Below, in pieces: positions 8,581 to 16,750 of a stretch of DNA of 64,000 bases (within the stretch, counting starts at the first letter, position 1; every line of letters starts with the position of its first letter). This stretch comes from Curtobacterium sp. L6-1 (GTDB lineage: Bacteria > Actinomycetota > Actinomycetes > Actinomycetales > Microbacteriaceae). Made by a program: the position numbers and the translations under genes. Location of the stretch: positions 2,232,001 to 2,296,000 of the forward strand of contig NZ_CP076544.1 of NCBI RefSeq assembly GCF_018885305.1, in the 5' to 3' direction. The notes under the pieces are model-generated. The model did no database searches. It saw nothing but the letters and a program-made list of their open reading frames with translations, and was not told where the DNA came from.

Positions 8581-10020
8581 TCAGACCACCGCGGCCAGCG
8601 ACCCCCGCGCTCCCGAGGACGCCCCGCCGACCCGCTCCCACGCCCGCCCGAGCACGTCCACCAGCCGCTCCCGGTCCGCCCCCGTCACGGTGAACGGCAC
8701 GCGCAAGGACCGCTCGAACCCGCCGTCGGGTCCGAACACGCCTCCGGAGGCCAGCACGACGCCCTCCGCCCGCGCGGCGAGCACCAGTGCGCTCGACACC
8801 GGCCGCCCGAGCCCGACCCACGTCGTCAGCCCGCCCGCCGGTGACGGCACGTCCCACTCGGGCAGTCGCGCGCGGAGCGCGGACACGAGACCGTCGCGAC
8901 CCTCGCGCAGGGCCGGACGGCGCGCCTCCAGGACGGCCGCGGTCTGCGGGACGAGCTCCCGCGCGACGAGCTGGTCGAGCGTCGGGGTGCCGAGGTCCCC
9001 GGTCGGCCGCGCGAGGAGCAGCCGCTGCAGCAGCTCCGGTGTGGCGCGGATCCACCCGATCCGCAGCCCGCCCCAGAACACCTTGTCCGCCGAGCCGACC
9101 ATGACGACCTCGCCCGGCGCGTCCACCGCGAGCGGCGGCGACGGCGGGCCGTCGATGCGGAGCTCGCCCATCGTCTCGTCGGCGACGACGACCATGCCGA
9201 CGGCCGCGGCAGCCTCGAGCAGCACCCGCCGGGTCGAGGCCGGCATCGTCGCGCCCGTGGGGTTGTGCAGGTCGGGCATGACGTACGCGAGCGTCGGGGC
9301 CGAGCGGCGGACGGTCGCGTCGAGCACGCCCTCGTCCCAGCCGCCCCGTGGGTCCACGGGGACCGTCACGGGGCGACCACCGGCGGCACGCAGGGCCTCG
9401 TGGGCGTGCGGGTAGGTCGGCGACTCGAGGAGCACAGGGTCGCCGCGACCGACGAGCACCCGGGCGAGCAGTGCGATGGCGTGCTGCGCGCCGACCGTGA
9501 CGACGACCTCGGCCGGGGTGGTCGGCAGGCCGCGCTCGGTGTACCGGTCGGCGATCGCGGCGCGCAGGCCCGGGTCGCCGACGGTGTCGAACCCGATCCC
9601 GGCGAGTGCCGCGGGCAGGTGCCGCATCGCACGCTCGACGGCCTCGGCGACGACGGGGGCGCTGCGGAGCGCCGCCTTCCGCAGGTCGAGCACGTCCTCG
9701 GGCACGACGCCGTCGAACTGCTCGGGGTCCGGTCGGCCGTCGAGCGGGAGGCGGACGACACTGCCGGACCCGCGCAGTGAGGTCAGGTACCCGTCCTCGC
9801 GCAGGCGTGCGTAGGCGTTGGCGACGGTCGTGCGCGAGACGCCGAGTGCGCCGGCCAGTCCGCGTTCGGCCGGCAAGCGGGCGCCGTGCGGGACGCGGCC
9901 GTCGATGACGAGGACCCGGACGGCGTCGGCGAGCGCCTCGTAGGCCGGGGCGTCGGAGCCGGCTCGCCAGTGTGTGAGCAGCAGTGCGGCGGAGCGGGCG
10001 CTGACCAGGACGGGCGTCAT
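8581..10020 (-). CDS. MocR-type PLP-dependent transcriptional regulator (YczR-like)
   Basis: Regulator of 479 residues with a GntR winged helix fused to a fold-type I aminotransferase domain. The DNA-binding part covers about 25-88 (SRTTVANAYARLREDGYL). The PLP domain shows NPTG at 253-256, Asp281 in the DET motif and the Schiff-base lysine K313 in SADKVFWGG. The divergent neighbour is a YczE/YitT-like membrane protein. The MocR-YczE pairing is known from Bacillus (YczR-YczE) and many Actinobacteria, so the regulator probably controls that gene and itself through the operator at 10036-10064. The ATG at 10020 follows TACCGT by 6 nt, consistent with a leaderless mRNA. Confidence 0.92.
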   Translation of the reverse strand: MTPVLVSARSAALLLTHWRAGSDAPAYEALADAVRVLVIDGRVPHGARLPAERGLAGALGVSRTTVANAYARLREDGYLTSLRGSGSVVRLPLDGRPDPEQFDGVVPEDVLDLRKAALRSAPVVAEAVERAMRHLPAALAGIGFDTVGDPGLRAAIADRYTERGLPTTPAEVVVTVGAQHAIALLARVLVGRGDPVLLESPTYPHAHEALRAAGGRPVTVPVDPRGGWDEGVLDATVRRSAPTLAYVMPDLHNPTGATMPASTRRVLLEAAAAVGMVVVADETMGELRIDGPPSPPLAVDAPGEVVMVGSADKVFWGGLRIGWIRATPELLQRLLLARPTGDLGTPTLDQLVARELVPQTAAVLEARRPALREGRDGLVSALRARLPEWDVPSPAGGLTTWVGLGRPVSSALVLAARAEGVVLASGGVFGPDGGFERSLRVPFTVTGADRERLVDVLGRAWERVGGASSGARGSLAAVV

Positions 10021-10035
10021 GGGTCCACGGTACCC

Positions 10036-10064
10036 GGATTGGCTCTCGACCAGCAGGCCAATCC
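10036..10064. promoter_or_regulatory. Inverted-repeat operator between mocR and yczE-like genes
   Basis: Perfect 8-bp arms GGATTGGC (10036-10043) and GCCAATCC (10057-10064) are separated by 13 bp. It sits in the 61-bp divergent spacer and overlaps the space where both promoters must lie. ATTGG-type half-sites are what has been described for YczR-like MocR regulators. The assignment rests on position and symmetry. Confidence 0.72.
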
Positions 10065-10081
10065 CGGCCACGATCGTCTGC

Positions 10082-10783
10082 ATGCCCCGCTCCCTCGCCC
10101 TGTCCCTGCGGTCCGTGCAGCTCTTGGTCGGCCTCTTCCTCTACGGCGCCTCCGTGGCACTGCAGGTCCGCGCGGTGCTCGGCGTCTCCTCGTGGACGGT
10201 CCTGACGCAGGGGCTCGAGCACGTCGTGCCATGGTCGTTCGGGGTCATCACCGTGGTGTCGAGCCTGGTGATCCTGCTGCTCTGGATCCCGCTCCGGCAG
10301 CGACCCGGCATCGGGACCCTCCTCAACGCGCTGGCGATCGGCCCGGCCGCCGACCTCGTGCTCTGGCTCGTGCCGACGCCGGGGACGCTGGTCGGACGCG
10401 TCCTGCTGCTGGCGGCGAGCCTCGCCCTGCTCGCCGTGGCGACCGCCTGCTACATCGGCGCCGGGTTCGGCACGGGCGCCCGGGACGGGCTGATGGTGGG
10501 GCTGCACGAGCGCTTCGGGTGGCCGGTCTGGGCGGCGCGCACCGTGGTCGAGGTCACGGTCGTCGTCGGCGGTTGGCTGCTCGGCGGCGACGTCGGGATC
10601 GGCACCGTGGTCGCCGCGTTCGCGATCGGACCGATGGTCCAACCGCTCATGCCGGTCTTCCGCCGGTTCCCGTGGAGCCCCGTCCTGGAGGCCCGCCCCG
10701 CGCCCGCGACGCTCCCCACCGCCCCGGACACCCTGGTCGCGGGCCCCCTGCCGGCCGAGAGTGCGCCGGACGTCTCCCGCTGA
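10082..10783 (+). CDS. YczE/YitT-family integral membrane protein
   Basis: A 233-residue membrane protein with about five to six helices, starting MPRSLALSLRSVQLLVGLFL. Features typical of YczE/YyaS are GVSSWTVLTQGL near 38, GIGTLLNALAIGPAADL near 78 and GAGFGTGARDGLMVGL near 125. Its molecular role is not established; in Bacillus yczE is linked to the MocR regulator YczR. It is transcribed away from the mocR gene and is the likely regulatory target. The ATG at 10082 gives the full first helix and excludes an unrelated 36-residue extension. Confidence 0.85.
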   Translation: MPRSLALSLRSVQLLVGLFLYGASVALQVRAVLGVSSWTVLTQGLEHVVPWSFGVITVVSSLVILLLWIPLRQRPGIGTLLNALAIGPAADLVLWLVPTPGTLVGRVLLLAASLALLAVATACYIGAGFGTGARDGLMVGLHERFGWPVWAARTVVEVTVVVGGWLLGGDVGIGTVVAAFAIGPMVQPLMPVFRRFPWSPVLEARPAPATLPTAPDTLVAGPLPAESAPDVSR

Positions 10784-10801
10784 CCCTGTCCCTCGACGAC
10801 G

Positions 10802-10842
10802 GACGCGATGTAGCGTGACTCGAGGACGCGATGTATCGCGTC
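10802..10842. promoter_or_regulatory. Palindromic operator upstream of DUF4097-padR operon
   Basis: The 18-bp perfect palindrome GACGCGATgtATCGCGTC lies at 10825-10842, and an imperfect second copy GACGCGATGTAGCGTGAC lies 23 bp upstream at 10802-10819. The tandem sits 26 bp before the ATG of the DUF4097 gene and probably overlaps its promoter. The co-transcribed PadR protein is the obvious ligand, implying autorepression. Confidence 0.75.
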
Positions 10843-10867
10843 CACCCAGCAGCAACGAGGAGACGTC

Positions 10868-11776
10868 ATGGCACAGGAGAAGTGGCTCGTCGACGAGCCG
10901 AAGGTCATCGACACCGGCATCGTCCGGGCACTGCGCGTCGGCCTGGTCGGCGGGCAGGTGGACGTCGTCACGCACGACGAGCCGACCGCCCGCGTGGAGA
11001 TCCACCAGGTGTCCGGCAAGCCGATCAAGGTCGAGATCGAGGGCGACACCCTCACGGTCGACCACCCCCAGATGCGGTGGGACGACCCGCTCGGCTTCCT
11101 CAAGTCCTTCCGGGGCGGTGGCGCCCGCGCGGACGTCAGCATCCTGGTGCCGCGCGACGTCACCGTGAACCTCGGTGCCGTGTCCGCCGGCGTCCTGCTC
11201 TCCGGCACCGAGCGCGGGGCGATGCTCAACAGCGTCTCCGGCGACGTCGTCGTCGACGGGGTCATCGGCGACGTCACCGTCAACGCCGTGTCGGGCACGA
11301 CCACCATCCGCGACCAGGTCGGTGCCGTCGCGCTCCGCACGGTCTCGGGTGACGTCGTCGCCACGGGCGAGATCCGCCGCTTCACGGCCGACGCCGTCTC
11401 CTCCGCCGTGGTGCTCGACCTGCACGGCTCCCCCGACCAGGTGAAGGTCAACACCGTCTCCGGTTCCGTCGACGTCCGCCTCGAGCACGGCACCGCCTAC
11501 TCGAGCACCGTCGCCACCGCCACCGGTCGCCTGCAGTTCGACGACGCCGAGATCCGCGGCACCCGCGGGTCGTACACCCGCACCGACGGCGAGCTGTCCG
11601 GCTCGTACGTCGACATCCGCGTCAACACGGTCTCCGGCGACGTCGCGATCGTGCACGGCCCGGCTCCGGTCCCGACGGCCGAGGCGACCGGCACCCCGGG
11701 CACCGCACCCGACGGCGGCGCCGGCGGCACGGGCAGCACCGCGCCGAGCTTCGACGAGCAGGGCGGCGTCGCATGA
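10868..11776 (+). CDS. DUF4097 beta-helix-like protein
   Basis: A 302-residue protein without signal peptide or membrane helix. From about 90 to 240 it consists of repeated short beta-strand motifs of the type NSVSGDVVVDG, NAVSGTTTI, RTVSGDVVAT and NTVSGSVDV, characteristic of DUF4097 (adhesin-like right-handed repeats). The tail from 265 is Gly/Thr/Pro-rich. Function is unknown, but in Actinobacteria these proteins are commonly coupled to a PadR regulator, as here: the last bases overlap the padR start in ATGA. GAGGAG 7 nt before the ATG supports this start. Confidence 0.88.
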   Translation: MAQEKWLVDEPKVIDTGIVRALRVGLVGGQVDVVTHDEPTARVEIHQVSGKPIKVEIEGDTLTVDHPQMRWDDPLGFLKSFRGGGARADVSILVPRDVTVNLGAVSAGVLLSGTERGAMLNSVSGDVVVDGVIGDVTVNAVSGTTTIRDQVGAVALRTVSGDVVATGEIRRFTADAVSSAVVLDLHGSPDQVKVNTVSGSVDVRLEHGTAYSSTVATATGRLQFDDAEIRGTRGSYTRTDGELSGSYVDIRVNTVSGDVAIVHGPAPVPTAEATGTPGTAPDGGAGGTGSTAPSFDEQGGVA

Positions 11777-12357
11777 GCCCCGTCTTCGCGCACGGTCACC
11801 TGCGCCTCTACCTGCTCGTCCTGCTCGCCGACCACCCGATGCACGGGTACGAGGTCATCACCGCCCTCGGCGACCGCTTCGGCGGTACCTACGTTCCGAG
11901 CGCCGGCACCGTCTACCCCCGGCTGTCCAAGCTCGAGGAGGACGGCCTGGTCACGAAGACCTCGGACGGCCGCAAGACGGTCTACGCGATCACCGACGCC
12001 GGGCGCGCGGAACTCGACGCCCGCGCGGACGAGGTCGCCCAGCTCGAGCACGGCGTCGCGGACAGCGTGAAGTCCCTGGCCGACGGCGTCCGCGCCTCGG
12101 TCGGTGCCGCGATGCAGTCGCTCCGTGCCGACCTCGCCGCCGCGCAGCACGGCGCCCCCACGAAGGACACGGCCGGCGAACCGACCGCGGTCCCCGGCAC
12201 GGGCGTGCGGTCCCTCCGCGACGCCGAGATGGCGGTGGCGGTGTTCCGCCAGCAGCTCCGCGCCGACCTGCGTCGGCGCGCGGCACGCGGCACGCTCGAC
12301 GACGCGGCGGTGCAGCGCCTCCGTGACGGCCTGGAGGCCCTGCGCAAGTCCTTCTGA
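11773..12357 (+). CDS. PadR-family transcriptional regulator
   Basis: A 194-residue regulator with an N-terminal PadR winged helix. LYLLVLLADHPMHGYEVI is near 12-29, followed by GTYVPSAGTVYPRLSKLEEDG (recognition helix and wing) and a TVYAITDAGRAEL wing near 72. The C-terminal half is helical, Ala-rich and likely dimerising. Translation is coupled to the DUF4097 gene by a 4-nt ATGA overlap. It probably represses its own operon at 10802-10842; the inducing signal is unknown. Confidence 0.9.
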   Translation: MSPVFAHGHLRLYLLVLLADHPMHGYEVITALGDRFGGTYVPSAGTVYPRLSKLEEDGLVTKTSDGRKTVYAITDAGRAELDARADEVAQLEHGVADSVKSLADGVRASVGAAMQSLRADLAAAQHGAPTKDTAGEPTAVPGTGVRSLRDAEMAVAVFRQQLRADLRRRAARGTLDDAAVQRLRDGLEALRKSF

Positions 12358-12385
12358 GCGGTGCGGGACGAGGCGGGCGCGATCC

Positions 12386-12400
12386 GGGCCTCCCGGCCGG
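12386..12400. repeat. GGGCCTCCCGGCCGG intergenic element, copy 2
   Basis: An exact copy of the recurring 15-bp word, 28 bp downstream of the padR stop codon. The rest of the 216-bp spacer holds the terminator at 12450-12489 and the start region of the permease gene. Confidence 0.5.
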
Positions 12401-12449
12401 ACGGCGGGTCACGCCACATCCTGTCCCTTCCCTCAGGAAACCGGACACC

Positions 12450-12489
12450 AGCCCCTCCGATCCGCGCGTGTGCGCGGATCGGAGGGGCT
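12450..12489 (+). terminator. Strong hairpin terminator after padR
   Basis: A perfect 18-bp stem, AGCCCCTCCGATCCGCGC paired with its complement, encloses the loop GTGT. There is no U-tract, as is usual in high-GC actinobacteria. It lies 93 bp past the padR stop and before the permease gene. Confidence 0.8.
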
Positions 12490-12573
12490 CGCCACGTCCG
12501 GTTCGGTCACGGCGGAATACCGTTCCGCCCTCCGGTGTTGCGTTCGCCCCCGGGATGAGTAAGTTCGTCGCTC

Positions 12574-14817
12574 GTGACCAACGAGATCCGGTCGTTGAAA
12601 GCGCGACTGATCGGCGACCCGCTCCCCTCCGAGAAACTCGAGGGGCAGCTCCTGCCGAAGCACCTGGCGCTGCCCATCTTCGCGAGCGACCCCCTCTCCT
12701 CCGTGGCGTACGCGCCGCAGGAGCTGCTGATGATCCTGCTGCTCGGCGGGATGGCGTTCCTGACGTTCGCACCGTGGGTCGCCGCGCTCGTGGTGCTGCT
12801 GCTCGTCGTGGTCGTCGCGTCCTACCGACAGCTCATCAAGGCGTACCCGTCCGGCGGCGGCGACTACGAGGTAGCGCACCGGAACCTCGGCGAGAAGGCC
12901 GGCCTCGTCGTCGCGAGCGCCCTGCTCGTCGACTACGTCATGACCGTCGCCGTGTCCGTCGCCTCGGGCGTCGACAACATCATCTCGGCCCTGCCGGCGC
13001 TCAACCCCTTCCGGGTCGAGCTCGCCCTGCTCTTCGTCGTCCTGCTCGCCGCCGCGAACCTCCGCGGGGTGCGGGAGTCGAGCAAGGCGTTCGCGGTCCC
13101 GACCTACCTGTTCGTCGCGAGCGTCTTCCTCATGGTCGTCACCGGGCTCGTCCGCGTCGCCGCCGGTGACGCGCCCGTCGCCGAGTCCGCCGCGTACACG
13201 GTCGAGAACGTCGAGCACACCACGCAGGCCGCGTTCATCCTGCTGCTCCTCCGCGCCTTCGCCTCGGGCTGCTCGGCGCTGACCGGTGTCGAGGCGATCG
13301 CGAACGGCGTGCAGGCCTTCCGCCGTCCGAAGATCAAGAACGCGCAGCAGACCCTCGTGCTCATGGGCGGCATCGCGATCGTCCTGTTCATCGGGCTCAT
13401 CACGCTCGCCCTCGTCTCGCGCGTGCACTACGCCGAGAACGCGTGCGACCTGCAGGGCTTCGCGGACTGCGCGACCACCCCGCAGCGCTCCCTCATCGCC
13501 CAGATCGCGGCGGCGACGTTCGGCGACAACTCGGTGCTGTTCTTCGTCATCCAGGCGACCACGGCGGCGGTGCTGCTCCTGGCGGCGAACACGGCCTTCA
13601 ACGGGTTCCCGCTGCTCGGCTCGATCCTGGCCCGTGACTCGTACGCGCCGAAGGCCCTGTCCACCCGCGGCGACCGCCTGATCTACTCGAACGGCGTCAT
13701 CGTCCTGGCACTCGTCGCGGCAGCGCTGCTCATCGTCTACCGGGCCAACGTCACGAGCCTCATCCAGCTCTACATCATCGGGGTGTTCGTGTCGTTCACC
13801 CTCGGGCAGAGCGGCATGGTGAAGCACTGGGTCACGCTGCTGCGCGCCGACCGTGCCGGGACCGCCGGCGAGCCCGTGAACCGCGGGCAGGTGCTCCGGA
13901 GCCTGACGATCAACTCGATCGGGGCGACCTTCACGTTCGTGGTCCTGGTCATCGTCACGATCACGAAGTTCACGCACGGCGCCTGGCTCGTCTTCGTGAT
14001 CATGCCCGTGCTGTTCGTCCTCATGCTCGGCGTGAACCGCTACTACCGCGACGTCTCGCACGAGATCGAGGTCGACGCCGAGACCGAGTTCGGCGCGACC
14101 GGCGACCACGCGATCGTCCTCGTGAACAAGCTGCAGAAGCCCGTCCTCAAGGCGCTCGACTACGCCATCGCGGCCGAGCACGCCGGGCTCGAGGCCGTGC
14201 ACGTGGCGATCGACGACGCCGACGCCGCCCGACTCCGCGAGCAGTGGGCCGAGCACGGCATCGAGGTCCCGCTCACCATGGTGCCGAGCCCGTACCGCGA
14301 CATCTCGATGCCGCTCATCAAGTACATCAAGGCGCACCGGCTCGAGCACGGCTCCGAGGTCGTCACCGTCTACACCCCGGTCTTCATCGTCGGACACTGG
14401 TGGGAGGGCCTGCTCCACAACCACCGCGGCCGCCGCATCCGGAAGAAGCTGCTGCTCACGCACGGCGTCACGGTCGCCCTCGTGCCGTGGCTCCTCGACT
14501 CGTCCGAGCTGCTCTACGGCCGCCGGTCCCGCCCCTTCCCCGGGCAGGACCGCCGCGGCGAGCCCGTCCGCCCCGCCCTCCGTCGCTCGCCGCACGGCGT
14601 CTTCCGCTCGGAGGCCGAGGAGGACCGCCTCATCCGGTCGGCCCAGCGCAACAGCCTGGAGCCGCAGAAGCTCGCGCACCACGGGGCGACGTCCCGCCGC
14701 GCCACCCGTCCCGCCGGCCCCGCCGACGGCGTCGACCCCGCGCTCTGCACCGGGGAGATCCGGTCCCTCGTGCCCACCGCGCCGCCGGTCCCGCCGACGC
14801 ACCAGGACCGCCCGTGA
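12574..14817 (+). CDS. APC-superfamily permease, KimA-like (potassium or amino acid uptake)
   Basis: A 747-residue membrane transporter with about 12 helices over residues 35-485 and a large soluble C-terminal region. The start of the membrane domain, LPIFASDPLSSVAYAPQELL, matches the conserved helix 1 of KimA (YdaO)-type APC transporters, which in Bacillus import potassium and are controlled by c-di-AMP. The cytoplasmic part from about 500 has a USP/CPA-like look (HAIVLVNKLQKPVLKALDYA). A Pro/Arg-rich tail follows 645. The GTG at 12574 follows TAAGTT (12560-12565) by 8 nt; an upstream ATG at 12555 is in another frame. I see no ydaO riboswitch upstream. Substrate inferred from family only. 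Confidence 0.85.
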   Translation: MTNEIRSLKARLIGDPLPSEKLEGQLLPKHLALPIFASDPLSSVAYAPQELLMILLLGGMAFLTFAPWVAALVVLLLVVVVASYRQLIKAYPSGGGDYEVAHRNLGEKAGLVVASALLVDYVMTVAVSVASGVDNIISALPALNPFRVELALLFVVLLAAANLRGVRESSKAFAVPTYLFVASVFLMVVTGLVRVAAGDAPVAESAAYTVENVEHTTQAAFILLLLRAFASGCSALTGVEAIANGVQAFRRPKIKNAQQTLVLMGGIAIVLFIGLITLALVSRVHYAENACDLQGFADCATTPQRSLIAQIAAATFGDNSVLFFVIQATTAAVLLLAANTAFNGFPLLGSILARDSYAPKALSTRGDRLIYSNGVIVLALVAAALLIVYRANVTSLIQLYIIGVFVSFTLGQSGMVKHWVTLLRADRAGTAGEPVNRGQVLRSLTINSIGATFTFVVLVIVTITKFTHGAWLVFVIMPVLFVLMLGVNRYYRDVSHEIEVDAETEFGATGDHAIVLVNKLQKPVLKALDYAIAAEHAGLEAVHVAIDDADAARLREQWAEHGIEVPLTMVPSPYRDISMPLIKYIKAHRLEHGSEVVTVYTPVFIVGHWWEGLLHNHRGRRIRKKLLLTHGVTVALVPWLLDSSELLYGRRSRPFPGQDRRGEPVRPALRRSPHGVFRSEAEEDRLIRSAQRNSLEPQKLAHHGATSRRATRPAGPADGVDPALCTGEIRSLVPTAPPVPPTHQDRP

Positions 14818-14844
14818 CGGTGTCGGCACGTACGATGTGACCCC

Positions 14845-15768
14845 ATGACGACCGCTCCCGAGGACCTCCGCACCTTCGCGACCTTCGACGGACACGGCGG
14901 CAAGGTCTCGAAGCGCGTCGAGGTGCTCGACCACCGGCCGCCCGCCTCCCCGGACGGCCGCTACGACGGGCTCGTCGCGGTCCGTGGCGAGCACCCGCTC
15001 GGCGCCCTCGACGAGCGCGCCGCCGACGACTCCGCGGAGCTGGCGCGCGGCGTCGCGAGCATCGGCTGGGTGGACCCGGCCACGCTCCGTGACTGGTACC
15101 GACCCGACCGGGTGGTGGTGAGCCTCCTGGACGCCCGCCGTTCCGGGCTCGAGCCCGGCGTCTACGCCGATTCCCGTGGCCGCGGTCGCGTCCGCATCGA
15201 CGGCCAGGAGGCGCACCTCGCCGCCGACGGTCGGCCCGCGTTCCGCGCGCTGGCCGGCTCCGTCGACGCCCCGAAGGTGGACGTGCCGCTGCCGATGGAC
15301 CAGGCGGTGCGGCTCGTGGTGGTGTCGGCCGCCGGCACCGGGGACGCTCCTGCCGACGGTTCCGGGGCCGCTCCTGCCGACGGTTCCGGGGACGCTCCTG
15401 CCGATCGCTCGGGGGCCGCTCCTGCCGATCGCTCGGGGGACGCTCCTGCCGACGGGACGGTCGGGCGGCCGGTGCGGACGGAGTCGGGAGCCCTCGGTGT
15501 CGAGGTCGTCACCACGCCCGTGGCGCCCGTGTTGACCCCCGGCGAGTACCCGACCTACGCCGACGACGTCCCCGGCCTCCCGCCGCGACCGGCGTCCGGG
15601 CGCGTGCGCGTCACGGCGTCCGTGCTGCTCGACGGCTCGATGCACCGGGTCGACCGACTCGACGGCCCCGCGAACACGCTCTGGATCGAGCGCGGTGGCC
15701 GGGTCGTCCCCGTCGCGGCGAGCGACGTCGGCAGCGACCTGGTCCGGTACACGGCGACCCCGGTCTGA
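14845..15768 (+). CDS. Hypothetical cytoplasmic protein with 8-residue repeats
   Basis: I do not recognise this 307-residue protein. It has no signal peptide or membrane helix. Residues 166-205 are five copies of an eight-residue repeat (GDAPADGS/GAAPADRS). The flanks look like folded alpha/beta sequence with many Asp/Arg/Val. TACGAT at 14831-14836 lies 8 nt before the ATG, so it is probably transcribed as a leaderless mRNA. The gene starts 27 nt after the permease stop and could also be read through from it. Confidence 0.75.
   Translation: MTTAPEDLRTFATFDGHGGKVSKRVEVLDHRPPASPDGRYDGLVAVRGEHPLGALDERAADDSAELARGVASIGWVDPATLRDWYRPDRVVVSLLDARRSGLEPGVYADSRGRGRVRIDGQEAHLAADGRPAFRALAGSVDAPKVDVPLPMDQAVRLVVVSAAGTGDAPADGSGAAPADGSGDAPADRSGAAPADRSGDAPADGTVGRPVRTESGALGVEVVTTPVAPVLTPGEYPTYADDVPGLPPRPASGRVRVTASVLLDGSMHRVDRLDGPANTLWIERGGRVVPVAASDVGSDLVRYTATPV
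15341..15460 (+). repeat. 24-bp tandem repeat, five units, in coding sequence
   Basis: Units start at 15341, 15365, 15389, 15413 and 15437, alternating GGGACGCTCCTGCC and GGGCCGCTCCTGCC openings. The period is a multiple of three, so copy-number change would keep the frame. Confidence 0.9.
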
Positions 15769-15855
15769 GCCCCTCCGCGCACCGGTTGTCCACGCACGGC
15801 GTCGGGGGACGTGCTGCTGCGCTGGCCGTCGGCGGTGCGGCGTACGGTCACGCTC

Positions 15856-16104
15856 ATGAGTGATGCAGACCAGAACCAGCCGGACACCCTCGGCGGCGAA
15901 CGCCCGGACCCGTCGACCACCGCGAGCAAGGACCCCGAGCAGTGGGTCACCGGCGACGAGCCGATGACCGGCCCGCAGCGCAGCTACCTCGACACCCTCG
16001 CGCGTGAGGCCGGCGAGGAGCTCTCGGCCGACCTCACCAAGGCGGAGGCGTCGGAGCACATCGAGCGCCTGCAGGAGAAGACCGGACGCGGCGCTTCTTC
16101 CTGA
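15856..16104 (+). CDS. DUF3072 domain protein
   Basis: An 82-residue acidic soluble protein. The segment from about 37 (MTGPQRSYLDTLAREAGEEL) to the end (KAEASEHIERLQ) is the DUF3072 domain, a small helical module found in many bacteria and of unknown function. The N-terminal 35 residues are disordered-looking. TACGGT (15843-15848) precedes the ATG by 7 nt, again a leaderless arrangement. A strong hairpin follows 18 nt after the stop. Confidence 0.85.
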   Translation: MSDADQNQPDTLGGERPDPSTTASKDPEQWVTGDEPMTGPQRSYLDTLAREAGEELSADLTKAEASEHIERLQEKTGRGASS

Positions 16105-16121
16105 GCAACAGTCGTTGCTGT

Positions 16122-16151
16122 ACGGCGGTCCGCAGTTCTGCGGACCGCCGT
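16122..16151 (+). terminator. Hairpin terminator after DUF3072 gene
   Basis: A perfect 13-bp stem ACGGCGGTCCGCA with loop GTTC and its complement, 18 nt past the stop codon. A short T-rich stretch follows (CTGGCATTC). Confidence 0.78.
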
Positions 16152-16230
16152 CTGGCATTCCCCTGGTGGAGGTCCGGGAGTCGCCCGGGTGCCGTCGGTC
16201 GGTGACGCGTCACCGTCTAGCGTCGTGGGC

Positions 16231-16671
16231 ATGCGAACCACATCGACCTCACTCGGCCTCACCGTGCTCCGCGTCGTCCTCGGCGTGGTCTTCATCGCCC
16301 ACGGCGCGCAGAAGTTCGCGCAGGGCCTCCCCGGCGTGACCCGGGGCTTCGCGGGCATGGGCGTCCCGCTCGCCGAGGTCGCCGCACCCGTCGTCGCCGG
16401 ACTCGAACTCGTCGGCGGGGTGCTGCTCGTGCTCGGCGTCGCGAGCCGCGTGGTGGCCGTGTTGCTCGCCGTCGACATGGTCGTGGCCGGGTTCCTGGCG
16501 CACCTGGCGAACGGGTTCTTCTCGCAGGACGGCGGCTTCGAGTACGTGCTCGTCCTGGCGGCCGGGTCGATCGCCGTCGCGTTGACCGGGGCGGGGCGGT
16601 ACTCGGTCGACGCCCTCGTGGCGCGACGGGCCCGGGAGCGTCGGGGTGGGCAGGAGCCTGTGGCGGCCTGA
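16231..16671 (+). CDS. DoxX-family membrane protein
   Basis: A 146-residue membrane protein with four helices: VLRVVLGVVFIAHGAQKF near 11-28, VVAGLELVGGVLLVLGVASR near 52-71, VAVLLAVDMVVAGFLAHL near 73-90 and YVLVLAAGSIAVALTGAG near 104-121. The helix-1 motif with HGAQK and the Gly-rich second helix are characteristic of DoxX. Some members form redox complexes with SodA and SseA in mycobacteria; here the role is unknown. TAGCGT (16218-16223) lies 7 nt before the ATG, so I prefer 16231 over an earlier GTG at 16189. Confidence 0.88.
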   Translation: MRTTSTSLGLTVLRVVLGVVFIAHGAQKFAQGLPGVTRGFAGMGVPLAEVAAPVVAGLELVGGVLLVLGVASRVVAVLLAVDMVVAGFLAHLANGFFSQDGGFEYVLVLAAGSIAVALTGAGRYSVDALVARRARERRGGQEPVAA

Positions 16672-16734
16672 GGTCGGTACCCGCACGGCGGCGGGGCGGC
16701 GGGGTCGCGGTGAGCCGCGTGCCCGAGCCGGGGC

Positions 16735-16750
16735 GGGCCTCCCGTCCTGG
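16735..16750. repeat. GGGCCTCCCGTCCTGG intergenic element, copy 3
   Basis: A variant of the recurring 15-bp word. It abuts the stop codon of the monooxygenase gene, exactly as copy 1 abuts the PPK2 stop. Confidence 0.45.

Noticed and set aside
5801..9415. 1204-codon plus-strand open frame opposite the RND transporter and MocR gene
   Set aside because: High-GC third positions open the antisense frame; the translation is Arg/Gly/Asp-rich without a fold, while the opposite strand encodes clear protein families.
12358..12573. c-di-AMP (ydaO-type) riboswitch before the KimA-like gene
   Set aside because: The spacer holds a terminator of the previous gene and a TAnnnT box 8 nt before the start, leaving no room for the conserved riboswitch core.
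12433..16158. 1241-codon minus-strand open frame opposite the KimA-like permease
   Set aside because: Antisense shadow; it crosses several real plus-strand genes and two terminators.
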